DNA of 64,000 nucleotides from Datisca glomerata (Eukaryota > Streptophyta > Magnoliopsida > Cucurbitales > Datiscaceae): the NCBI GenBank assembly GCA_003255025.1, contig QANY01011952.1, positions 1,735,359 through 1,799,358 of the forward strand, given 5' to 3'. Position 1 is the first letter of the stretch. Each line of letters starts with the position of its first letter. Below the pieces are notes generated by a model. The model made no database searches. It saw only the letters and a program-made list of their open reading frames with translations, and had not been told where the DNA came from. Below, piece after piece: positions 42,705-57,014 of this stretch. Both the position numbers and the translations under genes were made by a program.

Positions 42705-44905
42705 TAAACCCTCAAATCCTAAAACCTAAACCCTAAACCGTACAGGCCTAAACCCTAAAACACTAAATTCTAAATCCTAATCCCCAAAACCCTAAAACCC
42801 TAAATATTATTCCCCAAACCCTAAAACCCTAACCCTGAACTCTAAAAACCCTAAATGCTAAAACCAAAAACCCTAAACCCTCAAACCCTAAAACCAATAC
42901 CAAAAACCCTAAAACCCAAAATCTTAAACCCTAAAGCCCTAAACTCTGAACCCTAAAACTTAACCCTAAATCCTAAATGCTAAACACTAAACAACCCTAT
43001 ACCTTCAACCCTAAGAAACCTAAACTCTAAAACTGTAAACCCAAAACACTAAAACCCTAAACACTAAAACCGTAAACCCTAAACCTCAAAACCTTAACCC
43101 TAAACCCTAAGCCCAATACCCTAAACATGAAAAAACCATAAACCATAAACCCTAAACCCTAAAAACCCTACATCCTAAAACCCTAAAAACTAAACCCTGA
43201 TCCTTAACCCCAAAAGCCAAAACCCTATAACCATACCACTAAAACCCTAAAATCCTAAACCCTATAACCATACCACTAAAACCCTAAAATCCTAAACCCT
43301 ACACCTTAAAAATCCAAAACCCTAAAAACCTAGACCCTAAACCATAAAACCTTAAACCTTAAACCCTCAAATCCTACACCGTAAACACTAAAGCGGAGGG
43401 GAAACCCTAAACTCTAAACCCTAAACCATAAAACCCTAAACCCTTAAATACTAAACCCTACTACCCTATACCCTATACACTAAACTACCGTAACCCTAGA
43501 CCCCCAAATCCTAAACCCTAAAACCCTCAAATCCTAAACCCTACACTCTAAAATTCAAAAATGCAAAAATCCTAAACCCAAACCCCTAAACACTTAAACC
43601 CAAAACTCTAAACCGTAAAACACTAAATCCTAAATCATAATGCCCAAAACCCAAAAACCCTAAACCAAAACCCTAAATATTACTCCACAAACCCTGAAAC
43701 CCTAAGACCTAAAAACCCTAAAACCTAAAACCAAAAATACTAAACCCTAAACCTTAGAACCTCCCTAAGCCTAAACCTTAAAAGCCTAAAACCGTAAACC
43801 CTAAACCATAAAAACCCTAAATCCAAAACCCTAAAGCCAAAACCCTAAATCCTAAACCTTAAAACCCTAAACCCTAAAACCCTAAACCCTAAACCCTAAA
43901 CCCCGAACCCAAAACCTAAACCCTAAACCCCATACCCTAAATACTAAACAACCATATACCCTAAACCCTAAAAAACTAAACTCTAAAAGTGTAAACCCTA
44001 AACCCTAAAACCATAAACACTAAAACCCTAAATCAAAAGCCCTAAACACTATACCTTATACCCTAAACACAAAAAACCATAAACCATAAACCCTAAACAC
44101 CTAAAACCCTAAAACTAAACCCTTATCCTAAACCCTAAAACCATAAAATCCTAAACCATAAACCCTACATCCTAAAAATGAAAAACCCTAAAATCCTAGA
44201 CCCTAAACCATAAACCCTAAAATTTTAAACCATAAAAACCTACACCATAAACCCTAAAACCTAAAATCCTAAACACAAAACATTAAACCTAAAACCAAAA
44301 ACCCTAAACCATCAAAACCTACACCATAAACCCTAAAACCTAAAATCCTAAATACAAAACCCTAAACCTAAAACCAAAAACCCTAAACAGTAAACCTTAA
44401 CCTTAAAATCCTAAACCCTAAAACCATAAACCCAAACATTATATACCATTAACCCTAAACCCTCTACCCTATACCCTAAACACTAAACAACTCTAAAGCC
44501 TAAACACTAAACCCTTAAAACCCTAAACCCTGAAACCCTATTCCTAAACACTAAAACCCTAAACCCTAAAACCCTAAACACCAAACCCTAAAATCGTAAA
44601 CCGTAAACCATAAACCCTAAACCTTGAAAAAACCTAAACCATGAACCCTAAACCCCAAAATCCTAAACCCTAAATACCCAAAACCCTAAAATCCTAAACC
44701 CTAATACCTTTAACAATAAAACCTAATAACCCTATATCCTAAACCTACAAATCATACACCTTAAACCCCAAACCCTTAAACCCTAAACCATTAACCATAA
44801 ACCCTAAACCCTAAACACTTAACCCTAAACCCTTAAACCTAAATCCTAAACCTTAAAACCCTAAAACCTAAAACGCTAGATTATAAATCCTAAACTCTAA
44901 ACCAT
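42705..44905 (-). repeat. 2.2-kb tandem duplication in the array, copy 2
   Basis: It repeats copy 1 including rare variants ('cctaaaccgtacaggcctaa' near 42737, 'gcggaggggaaacc' near 43393, 'aaacgctagattataaatcc' near 44872). It is longer mainly because of a private 42-bp duplication. Confidence 0.9.
43217..43300 (-). repeat. 42-bp private tandem duplication
   Basis: 'ccctataaccataccactaa' occurs twice here, 42 bp apart, and once in the corresponding part of copy 1 (41078). It arose after the 2.2-kb duplication. Confidence 0.88.
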
Positions 44906-45968
44906 AAAACCCTACACCATAAATCCAAAAATAGTAAAACCCTAAACCCTTAACCTTAAATCGAAAAACCCTAAACCCTACACCCTAAACAGTTAACAAC
45001 CCTAAACCCTAAACCCTCAAAATCCTAAACCCTAAAATCCTAAACCCAAAACCTAAAAACTTAAAACCCTAAACCTGAAACCCTCAAATCCAAAATGCTA
45101 AACCCTAAAACCATAAACACTAAAAGCCTAAACCCTAAAATCCTAAACCCTAAAACCCGAAACTCTAAATATAAATCACTATAACCCATAAACCCTAAAC
45201 TCTAAACCTTAAATCCTAATCCCTAAACCATAAACACTAAACAACCATAAACCCTAAAACTCGAAACCCTAAAACCCTAAACTCTCCATAAATCCTAAAC
45301 CCTAAACGTTAAAATTCTAAACCTATATGCTAAAACCCTAAACCTTAATCCCTAAACCATAAACCTTAAGCTCTAATCCCTATAACCTAAACACTAAACA
45401 ACCCTAAACCCTAAATTCCTAAATGTTATAACCTTAAACCCTAAAATCCTAAAACCCGAAACCCTAAACCATCAAATCATAAACCCAAAACCGTAAAACC
45501 CGAAACCCTAAACCCAAATCCCCAAAACCCTCAAACCCTAAACTCTAAAGATTTAACCCCTAACCATAAATCCTGAAACCCTAAAACCCAAAACACTAAA
45601 CACTAAACCATACAGCCCTCAGCCCTAAACCCTAAAGCATAAACCTAAGCACTAAACAACGCTAAACCCTAAACCCTAAAAACCCTAAACTTTAAAATAT
45701 GAAACCCTAAAACCATAAACCCATAAACCCTTAAACCCTAAAACCCTTAAACCCTAAAACCCTAAAACCCTAAACCCTTAATCCTCAAATCGTAAACCCT
45801 AAAGCCAAAAACCCTAAACCCTAAACACTAAAACCCTCAACCCTAAAAAACTAAAACCGTAAACCATAAACTTTAAACACTAAACACTAAACAACCCAAA
45901 ACCCAAAACCCTAAAACCCAAAACACTAAACCATAAACCCTAAACCCTAAACCATAAAACCAAAACAG
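44906..45968 (-). repeat. Telomere-like tract, CCCTAAA strand
   Basis: It aligns with 37290-38391 (for example 'aaaatatgaaaccctaaaacc' at 45692 and 38041). Confidence 0.87.
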
Positions 45969-46363
45969 AATTTGTGTATACACTAGTGCATATCTCGTTA
46001 ACAATTAATGAATTAGTTAGTGAATATGCAATATATGGAACCATAATCAACTTAGCTTGCAAATAGGGATGTAATAATAATGATGAATCAATATGGCTAG
46101 CAAACTAACTAAATATCAATGAGATATTCAATGGTTTTGGTAGCTAGTATGGATAAATCACCTATCAATTACTTTATCTTAATCAGCATATAGCATCTCA
46201 GTAGCATTAACCTTAGTTCTAAGGCCCAATGAACGTACTTACGATTTCCAATTTAAACCTTAATTAACTTATGTCTAAGCATAATGTAAGATAATGAATA
46301 GATTTCTTAAGTTTCAGCCAAAGGGTTTACAAGGTGAGCTAAAATGTCTATCCTACATATACC
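45969..46363 (+). repeat. Spacer module with internal deletions
   Basis: Sister of 38392-38773 with the same missing segments. Ends at 'ctacatatacc'. Confidence 0.9.
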
Positions 46364-47660
46364 CTAAACCCTAAAACCATAAATCCTAAACTCTAAAAAC
46401 TCTAAAACTTAAAAACTCAAAAACCTAAACCCTGAAAAACCTAAACCATGAACCCTAAACATTAAAACCCTGAAAACCCTAAACACAAAACCCTAAGTCT
46501 GAAACCCTAAAACCCTAAACCTTAAACCCTCAAACCCTAAACCCAAAACCAAAACCATAAAACCCTAAACCCTAAAAAACCAAAACCAAGAACCCTAAAC
46601 ACTAAAACCCTAAACCCTAAACAATAAACCCTAAACCCTAAGCTCTATATACCCTAAACTCTAAAATCCTAAACTCAAAAACCTTTAAGCATAAACCTAA
46701 AACCCTAAACCCTAAACCTTTAAATCTTAAACCTTAAACCTAAAACCCTAACCTCTAAACCCTAAACCCTAAAATGCCTAAGCCCTAAAATCCTACACCC
46801 TAAAACTCCAAACCCTAAAACCATAAATTTAAAACTCTCAAATCAAAACCCTAAACCCGAAAGCCATAAACCCGAAACCCTAAAATCCTAAACCCTAAAA
46901 CCCGAAACCCTAAACAAATCCCTAAATCCCTTACACCCTAAACCTCAAATCCTAAATCCTACACCATAAATCCTCTAACCCAAACCTTAAAATTCTAAAC
47001 CCTAAAACCCTTCACCTTAAAACCCGAAATCCTAATCCATAAACCTTAAACCATAAACCCTAAACCCTATAACCCAAACACTAAAAAACAATAAACTCTG
47101 AAGCCTAAAAAAACTAAACCCTAAAATCCTAGACGCTTAAACCCTAAACCGTAAAACCATAAAATCCTAAAACCCTAAACCCCAAATCCCAAATCATAAA
47201 CCCTAAACCTTAAACCCTCAAATAATAAACCCTAAACCCTAAAACCCGAAACGCTAAAACCGAATATCAATAACCCTCAAACCCTAAACCCTAAAGATTT
47301 AAGCCCAAACCATAAATCCCCAAACCCTAAAACCTAAATCACTAAATCCTAAACCCTAAAAATCCTAAACTCGAAAATCTAAAACCCTAAAACCATAAAC
47401 CATAAAAACGTAAAACCCTAAACCCAAACCCCTCAAATCGTAAACCCTAAAGCCTAAAACCCTAAACACTAAACCCTAAAACCCTAAACCCTAAAGCCTA
47501 AACTTCAAAACCCTACACCATAAAACCCTAAACCCTAAAACCCTAATGCCCTAAACCCTAAACCCTAAACCATAAACCCTAGACACTAAACACTAAACAA
47601 CTCGAAACCCTAAAACAGAAAACTCTAGACAATAAACACTAAACCATAAAACCAAAACAA
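46364..47660 (-). repeat. Telomere-like tract, CCCTAAA strand
   Basis: Degenerate CCCTAAA units aligned with 38774 onwards. No gene. Confidence 0.87.
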
Positions 47661-47690
47661 AATTTGTGTATACACTAGTGCATGTGTGAT
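47661..47690 (+). repeat. Spacer module fragment (30 bp)
   Basis: 'aatttgtgtatacactagtg' followed by 'catgtgtgat', a very short piece of the module start. Telomere-like repeat follows to 47918. Confidence 0.8.
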
Positions 47691-47918
47691 TTTTGAATAC
47701 ACTAAACCCTCCGTAAACCTAAACCCTAAAATCCTCCGTTAACTTAAACCCTAAAACCCTAAAACCATAAACCCTAAACTCTAAAAACCCTAAATGCTAA
47801 AACCCTAAACCCTAAACCGTCAAACCATAAATCTATAACCCTAAACCCATAAACCTAAACCAGAAACCAAAAATCCGAAACCCTAAAACCTTAAATCGTT
47901 AAACCCTAAATCTTAAAC

Positions 47919-48122
47919 ACTCACTTATTACTTTATTGTAAGGGGGGTGTTGTATGATTTTTGTGTATGTTAGTGCACGTGTTAATAAGTAATAAAGTAG
48001 TAAGTGAGTGTCGATCTTTACAAGGACTAGTGTGAATATACAATATTTTGAACCAAAATCGATTTAACTTGAAAATAGGGTTGTAATAATAATGTTGAAT
48101 CAAAATAGGTAGCAAAAACACA
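47919..48122 (+). repeat. Spacer module 5' part with a short inverted start
   Basis: It has the same 'actcacttattactttatt' inverted start as 39851-40027 and the same end at 'ggtagcaaaaacacata', so these are equivalent borders of higher-order units. Confidence 0.9.
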
Positions 48123-51100
48123 TAAACCCGATACCCTAATCACTAAACAACCCTAAAACCTAAACCCTAAAAGCCCTAAACTCTAAAATCCTAATCACTT
48201 AAACAATAAACCCTAAAACCCAAAACCCTAAACTCTGTACTCTAAACCTTGAAACCCTAAACCCTAAACCCTAATATTGAATCCCTAAACCCTAAACCTT
48301 ATACACTAAACTCTAAACAACCCTAAACACTAAACCCTAAAAACCCTAAACCATGAAATCCTAAAACCTTAAACCCTAAAACCCTAAAACCCTAAACCCA
48401 CAAAACTGAAACCCAAACTACTAATACCTTAAACCTTAAACCGAAAACACTCAAATCAAAAAACCTAAACCCTAATTCCCTAAACCTTAAGCCTTAAACC
48501 CTAATCCCTATAACCTAAAAACTAAACAACCCTAAACCCTAAAAAAACTACGCCCTAAAATCCTAAACGAAACCCTAAACCATAAAAGCGTAAAACCCTA
48601 AAACCCTAAACCCTAAACGCTCAAATCATAAACCCTTAACCCCAAAACCTAAACGCTAAACCAGAAACCCTAAACCCTGATCCCCCAAAACCTCAAACCC
48701 TAAACATTTAACCGCAAACCATTAATCCCAAAATCCGAAAACCCAAAATACTAAACCCTAAACCCTAAAACCCTAAACCCTAAACCTAAACACTGAACAC
48801 CCTTATACCCTAAACCCTAAACCCTAAAGGCCCTAAAGTCTAAAATTTGAAACCCTAAAACCAAAAACACTAAAACCCTAAAACCCTAAACCCTAACCCC
48901 ACAAATCGCAAACACTAAAGGCTAAAACCCCAAATGCTAATCCCTAAATCCCTAAACGCTAAAACCTAAACCCTAAACCCAAAACCCAAAACCTTAAAAC
49001 CTAAACACTAAAACCCTCAAAATAAAACCCTAAAACTCTACACCCTAAACCATAATCACTAAACACTAAACAACCCTAAACCACAAACCCTACAACCCTA
49101 AACCCAAAAACCTTAGCTATAAAGCTAAGTAGCATTAACCTTTGCTATAAAGCCCAATGAACTTACTTACGATTAACAATCTATACCATAATTAACTTAT
49201 GTCAAAGCATAATGTAAGAGGATGGATTAATTTCTTAAGTTCCAGCCAAAGGGTTTACAAGGTGAGCTGAAATGTCTATGCTACATATACCCTCAACCCT
49301 AAAACATAAAACCCTAAACCCTAAACACTAAAACCTTAAAACCTTAAAACCCTAAAACTCAAAACCCTAAACCTTAATAAACCTAAACCATGAACCCTAA
49401 ACCCTAAAATCCTGAAATCGCAAAACACTAAACCCTAAGTCCTAATCCCTAAAAACCCTAAATACTAAACCCTCAAACGCTAAACCAAAAACCAAAAATA
49501 GCAAACATTAAACCTGAACCCTAAACCCTAAAAAAGCTAAACCAAGAACCCTAAACCCTAGACCTTAAAACCTAAATACCCTAAACCCTAAAATCAAAAA
49601 CCCAAAAACCTTTAACCATAAAACCTAATAACCCTAAACCCCAAACCCTCAAATCTTAAACCTTAAACCCTAAACCCTAAATCCCTAAACCAAACCCCTA
49701 AATCCCAAACCACAAACTCTACTCCCTAAACCTTAAACCTTAAACCCTAATTCATATAACCTAAACACTAAACAACCCTAAACCCTAAACCCTAAAAAAC
49801 ACTAAACCTTAAAATCCTAAAGGCTAAAACCCTAGACCGTAAAATCCTAAAACTCTAAACCCTAAACCCTTAAATCATAAACCCTAAACACTAAAACCCT
49901 AAAACCCTAAAACCCTAAAACCCTAAATTCTAATACCCGAAACCCTAAAACCCGAAACCCTAAACCCTATTCCTTAAACCCCCAAACCCTAAACCCTAAA
50001 AATTTAATCCCAAACCATAAATCCTAAAACCCTAAAACACAAAACACTAAACCCTAAACCCTAAACCCATAAGCCTAAATTCTAAAACCCTAAACCCTAA
50101 ACCCTATAGCTAAACACTAAACAACACTAAACCCAAAAACCTGAACTCTAAATTTGAAAACCCTAAACCCTAACCCCTCAAATCGTAAACCTTATAGCCT
50201 AAAACCCTAAACCCTAAACCCTAAACCATAAACCCTAAACCTTAAAACAATAAACCCTAAGACCATTAACCCTAAAACCATACAACCCTAAATGCTAAAC
50301 CCTAAACTGTAAACACAAAGCACTAAACAACCCTAAACCCTAAACCTGGAAACCCTATACCCTAAAACCCAATAACCCTAAATCCTAAACCCTCAAATCT
50401 TAATCCTTAAACCCTAAACAGTGAAACCCTAAACCTTAAACCCTAAAACCATACCCTAAACCCTAAACCCTAAACCCTAAACTCTAAAACCCTAAACCCA
50501 AAACACTGAACTCTGTACCTTAAGCACTTAACAACCCTAAACATAAAACAACCCTAAACCCTAAACCCTAAAATCCCTAAACCCTAAAATCTGACACCCT
50601 AAAACCTAAAAGCGTAAAACCCTAAACCCAAAACCCTCAAATCCAAAACCTAACACCCTAAAACCATAAACCCTAAAATCTTAATCCTTAAAACTCGAAA
50701 CCCTGAACATAAATTCCTAAAACGCTTAAACCCTAAACCCCAAACCCCAAACCCCAAACCTTAAACCATAAATCCACAACCCTAAACATTAAAATTCTAA
50801 ACCGTAAAACCCTACACCCTAAAACCCCAAACCCTAATCCTTAAACCTTAAACCCTAATCCCTATAACCTAAACACTAAATAACCGTAAACCCTAAACTC
50901 TAAAAGAAACTAAACCATAAAATCCTAAACCCTCAAATACAGAACCCTAAACCCTGAAACCCTTAACCCTAAAACATGAAACCCTAAACCCTAAGCCCCA
51001 AATCCATTAAACCCTAAACCCTAAAGAATAAACCCCAAACCCTAAAATCTTATACCCTACAACCCAAAATATTAAATCCTAAACCCTTAACCCTAAACCC

Positions 51101-51500
51101 TTAAACCTTAAACCTTAAACCCTTAAACCTTAAACTCTAAACCCTAAACCCTATATCCTAGACACTAAACAACCCTAAACCCTAAAAACCCTAAACTCTA
51201 AAATATGAAACCCTAAAACCATAAACTTTAAAACCCTAAACCTCTAAACCTTAAAACCCAAAACCCAAAACCCTATACAATAAAAAACCCCTAAACCCAA
51301 AACCAAAAAGCATATACCCTAAACCTTAAAACCCTAAACCTAAAACCCTAAACCCTAAACCCTAAAATTGTAAACCCTAAACCCTAGACCTTAAACCATA
51401 AACACTAAACACTAAACAACCCTAAACCCCAAACCCTAAAATCTTAAACCCAAAACATTAAAAAATAAACCCTAAACCCTTAATGATAAAACCCAGACAA
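48123..51500 (-). repeat. Telomere-like tract, CCCTAAA strand, third higher-order unit
   Basis: It begins with the same landmark as 34933 and 40013. It is more diverged. A 3' module piece lies at 49130-49291. Confidence 0.85.
49130..49291 (+). repeat. Spacer module, 3' third
   Basis: From 'aagtagcattaacctttgct' to 'ctacatatacc'. Confidence 0.88.
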
Positions 51501-51901
51501 AATTTATGTATACACTAGTGCATGTACCATTAACAACTAATAAAGTAGTAAGTGAGTGTCGATTCCATAGGGACTAGTGTGAATATGCAATATATTGAAC
51601 CAAAACATAATTTAATTTGCAAATTGGGCTGTAATAATAATATTGAATCAATATGGTAAGCAAACTAACTTAATATCAATGAGATATTCAATGGTTTTGG
51701 CAGCTAGTATTGATAAATCCCCTATCAATTACTTTATCTTAACCGACTTTGTTCTAAACTCATAGCATTTCAATAGCATTAAGCTTAGCTCTAAAGCCCA
51801 ATGAACGTACTTACGATTACCAATCTAAACATTAATTAACTTATGTCTAAGTTCCAACCAAAGGGTTAAATAGTTGAGCTTAAATGTCTATGCTACATAT
51901 A
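51501..51901 (+). repeat. Spacer module, near complete
   Basis: From 'aatttatgtatacactagtg' to 'ctacatatacc', lacking the 'gagattaagatgactaat' segment and the 'cataatttaagattatggat' segment. Confidence 0.9.
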
Positions 51902-53370
51902 CCCTAAACCCTAATCCCTAAAACCTCAAATCCAAAACCCTAAAAACCCTAAAACCTTAAACCTTAAACCCTTATAAACTAAACCATGAACCCTAAACCC
52001 TAAAACCCTGAAAACCCTAAACACTAAAACCTAAGTCCTAAACCCTTACCCAAAACCCTAAACTCTAAAACAATAAACCCAAAACCAAAACAATAAAACT
52101 CAAAACCATGAACCCTAAACCATATAACCCTAAATACCTAAAACCTTAAAACCTTTACCAATATACCCCTAATAACAATAAACACTAAACCATCAAATAT
52201 TAAACCTTAACCTAAGCCCTGAGACCATAAACCATAAACCCTAAAACCTAAGCCCAAAAACCTAAACCCTGAACCAAAAAACCTTAAACCCTAAAACTGT
52301 AAACCTAAAACAATAAACCCTAAAACCCTAAACCTTAACCCCAAATCTTGAAACCCTAAACCCTAAACCCTAAACCCTAAACCATTAAACCCAAAATCAT
52401 AAAACCCTAAACCTTAAAACCCAAACCCAAATCCTTAAACCCTAAACACTTAACAACCATAAACCTTAAAAACCCCAAACCCTAAGATTCTACACCCTAA
52501 AACCTAAAACACTAAAATCCTAAACTCGAAACCCTAAAACCGTAAACCGAAAAATCCTAAACCCAAAAACCATAAACCCTAAAACCTTAAACGTAAAACC
52601 ATAAACCCTAAAATCCTATACCCTAAAACCTGAAGCCCTAATCATAAATCCTTAAAAACTTTAAACCCTAAACCCCAAATAATAAACCCAAAACCATAAA
52701 TTCTCAACCATAAACCTTAAAATTCTAAACCCTAAAACCCTACCCCCTAAAACCCTAAACCCTAATCCTTATACCTTAAACCCTAGACTTTAATACCTAT
52801 AACCTAAACACTAAACAACCCTAAATCCTAATCCCTAACAAAACAAATCCCTAAAATCCTTAACCCTAAATCCCTAAACCGTAAAACCCTAAAACCCTAA
52901 ACCCTAAATCCTCAAGTCCGAAACCTAAAACCCTAAATCCTAAACGCTAAAACCTGAAACCCTAAACCATAACCCCAAAACCCTCAAACCCTAAACCCTA
53001 AAGATTAAACCCCAAACCCGACAACCCAAAACACTAAGCCCTTAACCCATACCCATAAACCCTAAAACCCTAAACCCTAAAAACACTTAACTCTAAAACT
53101 CGAACCCCTAAAACCATAAACCCTCAAACCCTAAACCCTAAAACCCTAAAGCCTAAACCTTAAACCCTTTACCCTAAAGCATAAAACCCTAAACCGCAAA
53201 CCCTAAATGCTAAACCATAAAACCCTAAACCCTAAAACCCTCAACCCTAAAACCCAAAACCCAAAACTCTAAACCCTAAACCCTAAACACTAAACAACCT
53301 ACACCAAAAACCCAAAAACCCTAAACCCTAAAACCCAAAACACTAAACCCTAAACCATATAATAAAAACA
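51902..53370 (-). repeat. Telomere-like tract, CCCTAAA strand
   Basis: Degenerate units only, no gene. Confidence 0.85.
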
Positions 53371-53582
53371 ATTTCGATATTCACTAGTGCATGTGTCGTT
53401 AACAAGTAATAAAGTAGTAAGATTCAACTTGCATAAAGCTCTAAAGCCCAATGAACGTACTTAGCATTACCAACCTAAAACTTAATTAACTAATGTCTAA
53501 GAAATTTTTTTGATTATGGACTGATTTCTTAAGTTCCAGCCAAAGGGTTTACAAGGTGAACTAAAATGTTTATGCTACATAT
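53371..53582 (+). repeat. Spacer module, middle deleted
   Basis: The start ('cgatattcactagtgcatgt') joins at 'agattcaacttgca' directly to 'taaagctctaaagcccaatg'. It ends at 'ctacatatac'. Confidence 0.88.
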
Positions 53583-54175
53583 ACTCTAAATCCTAGACCC
53601 CACAGAGTAAAATTCTAAACCCTAAACCCTAAAAGCCCTAAAACCCTAAAACTCAAAACCCAAAAATGTAAACCGTAAACCCTAAGCCCTAAAAAGCCAG
53701 AACTATGATCCCTAAACCCTAATACCCCAAAAAAACTAAACCCTAAACCCTAAGTTCTAAACCCTAAAACCCTAACCCTAAACCCTAAACCCTAACCCTA
53801 AACCCTAAACCCTATTCCCTAATTCCTAATCTAGAAGCCCTAAACCTGAGAAAATCTAAACCATGAACCCTAATCACTAAAACCTTAAAAACCATTTACA
53901 TTAAACCCTATGTCTTACACCCTAAAACCCCAAACCCTAAACCCAAAACCCAAAACCCTACACCTTAAATCCTAAAACTCTAAACCGTAAAACCTAGAAT
54001 CTGAAACCCAAAACCATAAACCATAAACCCTATACCCTAAACACGAAACAACCCTAAACCCTAAATCGCAAAAATCCTAAACCCTCAAACCCTAACCCTA
54101 AACCCTCAAATCTAAACCCTAAACACTAAAGCCCTAAACCCTAAACCCTAAACCATAAACTCCTAAAAATCAGAA
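53583..54175 (-). repeat. Telomere-like tract, CCCTAAA strand
   Basis: It includes a short run of perfect CCCTAAA/CCCTAA units at 53760-53815. Confidence 0.85.
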
Positions 54176-54306
54176 GGTACTTACAAGTGCCAATCTAAAC
54201 CTTAATTAACCTATGTCTAAACATAATTTCATATTATTGATTGATTTGTTAAGTTCCAGCCAAAGGGATTACAAAGGCGAGCTCAAATGTCTATGCTGCA
54301 TATACC
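54176..54306 (+). repeat. Spacer module, 3' end
   Basis: From 'ggtacttacaagtgccaatc' to 'ctgcatatacc'. Confidence 0.88.
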
Positions 54307-55271
54307 CAAAACCCTAAACCCAAAACCCTAATACCGTAATACCCTAAAACCCGAAACACTTAACTTAAACCCTAAACCCTAAAAAACCTAAACCATGAAA
54401 CCTAAACCCAAAACCCTTAAAAACTCTAAACACTATACCCCAACCCTAAACCCTAAACCCTAAACCATAAAAACCTAAACCCTAAAACCTTAAATCCTAA
54501 ACGCTAAACCCTAAACCCTATACCCTATACCTTAAATGCTACACAACTCTAAACCCTAAACCCTAAACCCTAAACCCAAGACCTTAAACCCTATACCCTA
54601 TATCCTAAACTCTAAATAACCCTAAACTGGAAAATCCAAAACCCTAAAGCCATAAACAATAAAACCCTAAAACTTGAACCCCAAACCCTCAAATCCTACA
54701 CATTAAATTTTAAAACTCTAAACCCTATAATCTTAAACCCAATACCTTAGTCCCTATACCCTTAAAACAAAAACCCAAAACACTAAACCTTAACCCCTAA
54801 AACCCTAAACCATAAAACCCCAAACTCAAAACACTAAACTCTATATCCTATACCCTATACCCTAAACACTAAGCAACTCTAAACCTTGAACCCTAAAAAC
54901 TATAAACACTAAAATCCAAAACCTTAAAAATCCTAAACTCTCAAACCCTAAACCATAAACCTTAAAACCCTCAACCAAAATACCCTAATGCTAAAACACT
55001 AAATCCTAAACTCTAAACCTTAAAACCCTAAACCCTAAACAGCAAAACCCTGAAAACCTAACCCCTAAACCCTCAAGATTAAACCCCAAACCATAAACCC
55101 TACACCTTTAAACCCAAAACACTAAACCCAAAACCCAATACCCTGAACCCCAAACCCAAAACCAAAACCCTAAAACAATTAAACTTAAACTCTAAAAAAC
55201 CTAAACCCGAAAACCCTAAAACCATAAACCCTAAACTCTAACAACCATAAATCCTAAAACCCTACACCCTA

Positions 55272-55429
55272 AGTTCAGAGAAGAAATATCAATTCTTAAG
55301 AGGTGTTGTATGATTTATGTATACGCTAGTGCACGTATCATTAACAAGTAATAACGTAGTGAGTGTCAATCTCGATGGGGACTAGGGTGAATATGTAATA
55401 CATATATTGAACCAAAGTAATCAATATAC
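55272..55429 (+). repeat. Spacer module, 5' part
   Basis: From 'agttcagagaagaaatatc' to 'attgaaccaaagtaatc'. Confidence 0.88.
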
Positions 55430-55660
55430 TAAACCCCTAAACCCTAAGCCCCATACCCAAAACACTAAACAACCCTAAACCCTAACCCTTAAAAACCTTA
55501 AACACTAAACTCCTAAACCCTAAGATCCTAAGACCCTAAACCCTAAAACCCCAAATCCTAAACCCTCAAACCCTAAACCATAAACAATAAATCATAAAAC
55601 CCTTAGCCATAATACCTTAATCCCAAAACCCTAAACCGAAATCCCTAAACCCCATACCTA

Positions 55661-55758
55661 AAAGTAGTAAATGGGTGTCAATCTCCATGTTGAGTAGTGC
55701 GAATATGTAATTAAAATATTGAACCAAAGAAGATTTCACTTGCAAATAGGGTAGTAAT
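55661..55758 (+). repeat. Spacer module, internal piece
   Basis: 'aaagtagtaaatgggtgtca' to 'gcaaatagggtagtaat'. Both ends are cut. Confidence 0.85.
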
Positions 55759-56943
55759 AAACCCAAAACCCTAAACCCCATACCCAAAAAACTAAACAAC
55801 CCCAAAGCCTAAAATTTTACACCCTAAAACCCAAAACCCTAAAACCATAAACCCCTAAAACCTAAACCCTCAAATCCTAATCCCTAAACCTAAAACCTAA
55901 AACCCTAAACCCAAAACCCTAAAACCCAAAACTCTAATCCCCAAACCCTAAACCATAAAACACTAAACCCTAAAACCCAAAACCCTAAGACCCTAAATCC
56001 TAAACCATAAACCCTAAACCCAATACCCTAAACACCAAATAACCCTAAACCCTACACCCTAAAAATCCTAAACCCTAAAACTCTAATCCCTAAAACCCTA
56101 AACCCTAAAACCCTAAACACTGAACAATACACCCTAAATTCCAAAACCCTGAAACCCAAAACCTAAAAACCCAAAAACCCAAAAACCCTAAAATCTTAAA
56201 CCCTAAACCTTAAAATCCTAAACCCTAAATCCTAATTCCTAAAATCTTAAAACCCCAAACCCTAAACCCTGAACCCTAAAGATTAAACCCAAAACCCTAA
56301 AATCAAAAACCCTAAAACCCAAAATAGTAAACCCTAAACCCCAAATCCTAAACCCTAAACACTAAACCCTCCCTAAACCTAAACCTTAAAACCCAAAAAG
56401 CATAAACTTGAACTCTAAAAAGCCTAAATCCTAAAACACAAAACCCTAAGCCCTCAAATCCTAACCCTAAACCAAAACCCTAAACCCAAAATACTAAACC
56501 ATAAATCCTAAACCCTTAACCATAAACTCACAACCCACAGCCTACAACCCACAACCCTATACCTTCAAACCCTAAACCATAAAACCCTAAACCCAAAACC
56601 CTAAAACACTAAAACCCTAAGCCCTAAAACCGTAAGCCCTAAGCCCTAAACCCAAACCCTAAATCCTAAACCTTAAACCTTAAAACCCTAAACCCTAAAA
56701 CACTAAACCCTAAAGCCCTAAATCCTAAACCTTAAACACTAAACCCAATACCCTAAGCACTAAACAACCCAAAACCCTACACCCTAAAATCCTAAACCCT
56801 AAAACCCTAAACCCTAAAATCTTTAAACCCTAAACGCTGAACCCTACACCCTAAAAATCCTCAACCCTGAAACCCTAAACCCAAAACCCTAAATCCTAAT
56901 CCCTAAAATCCTAAAATTCTAAAATCCTAAAATCCTAAACTCA

Positions 56944-57014
56944 TAATAACGATTAGTCAATATGGGTGGCAAACTAATAATGATTAATCAATATTGGTAG
57001 CAAACTAACTTAAA
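56944..57014 (+). repeat. Spacer module, 30-bp piece in two tandem copies
   Basis: 'taacgattagtcaatatggg' and 'taatgattaatcaatattgg' follow one another, each with '(t)ggcaaactaa'. The telomere-like repeat after it starts like the higher-order units at 34933, 40013 and 48105. Confidence 0.8.

Noticed and set aside
55617..55805. Open frame on -
   Set aside because: It is translated module and telomere-like repeat with no protein-like composition. The same holds for 47933-48121 and 62797-63024.
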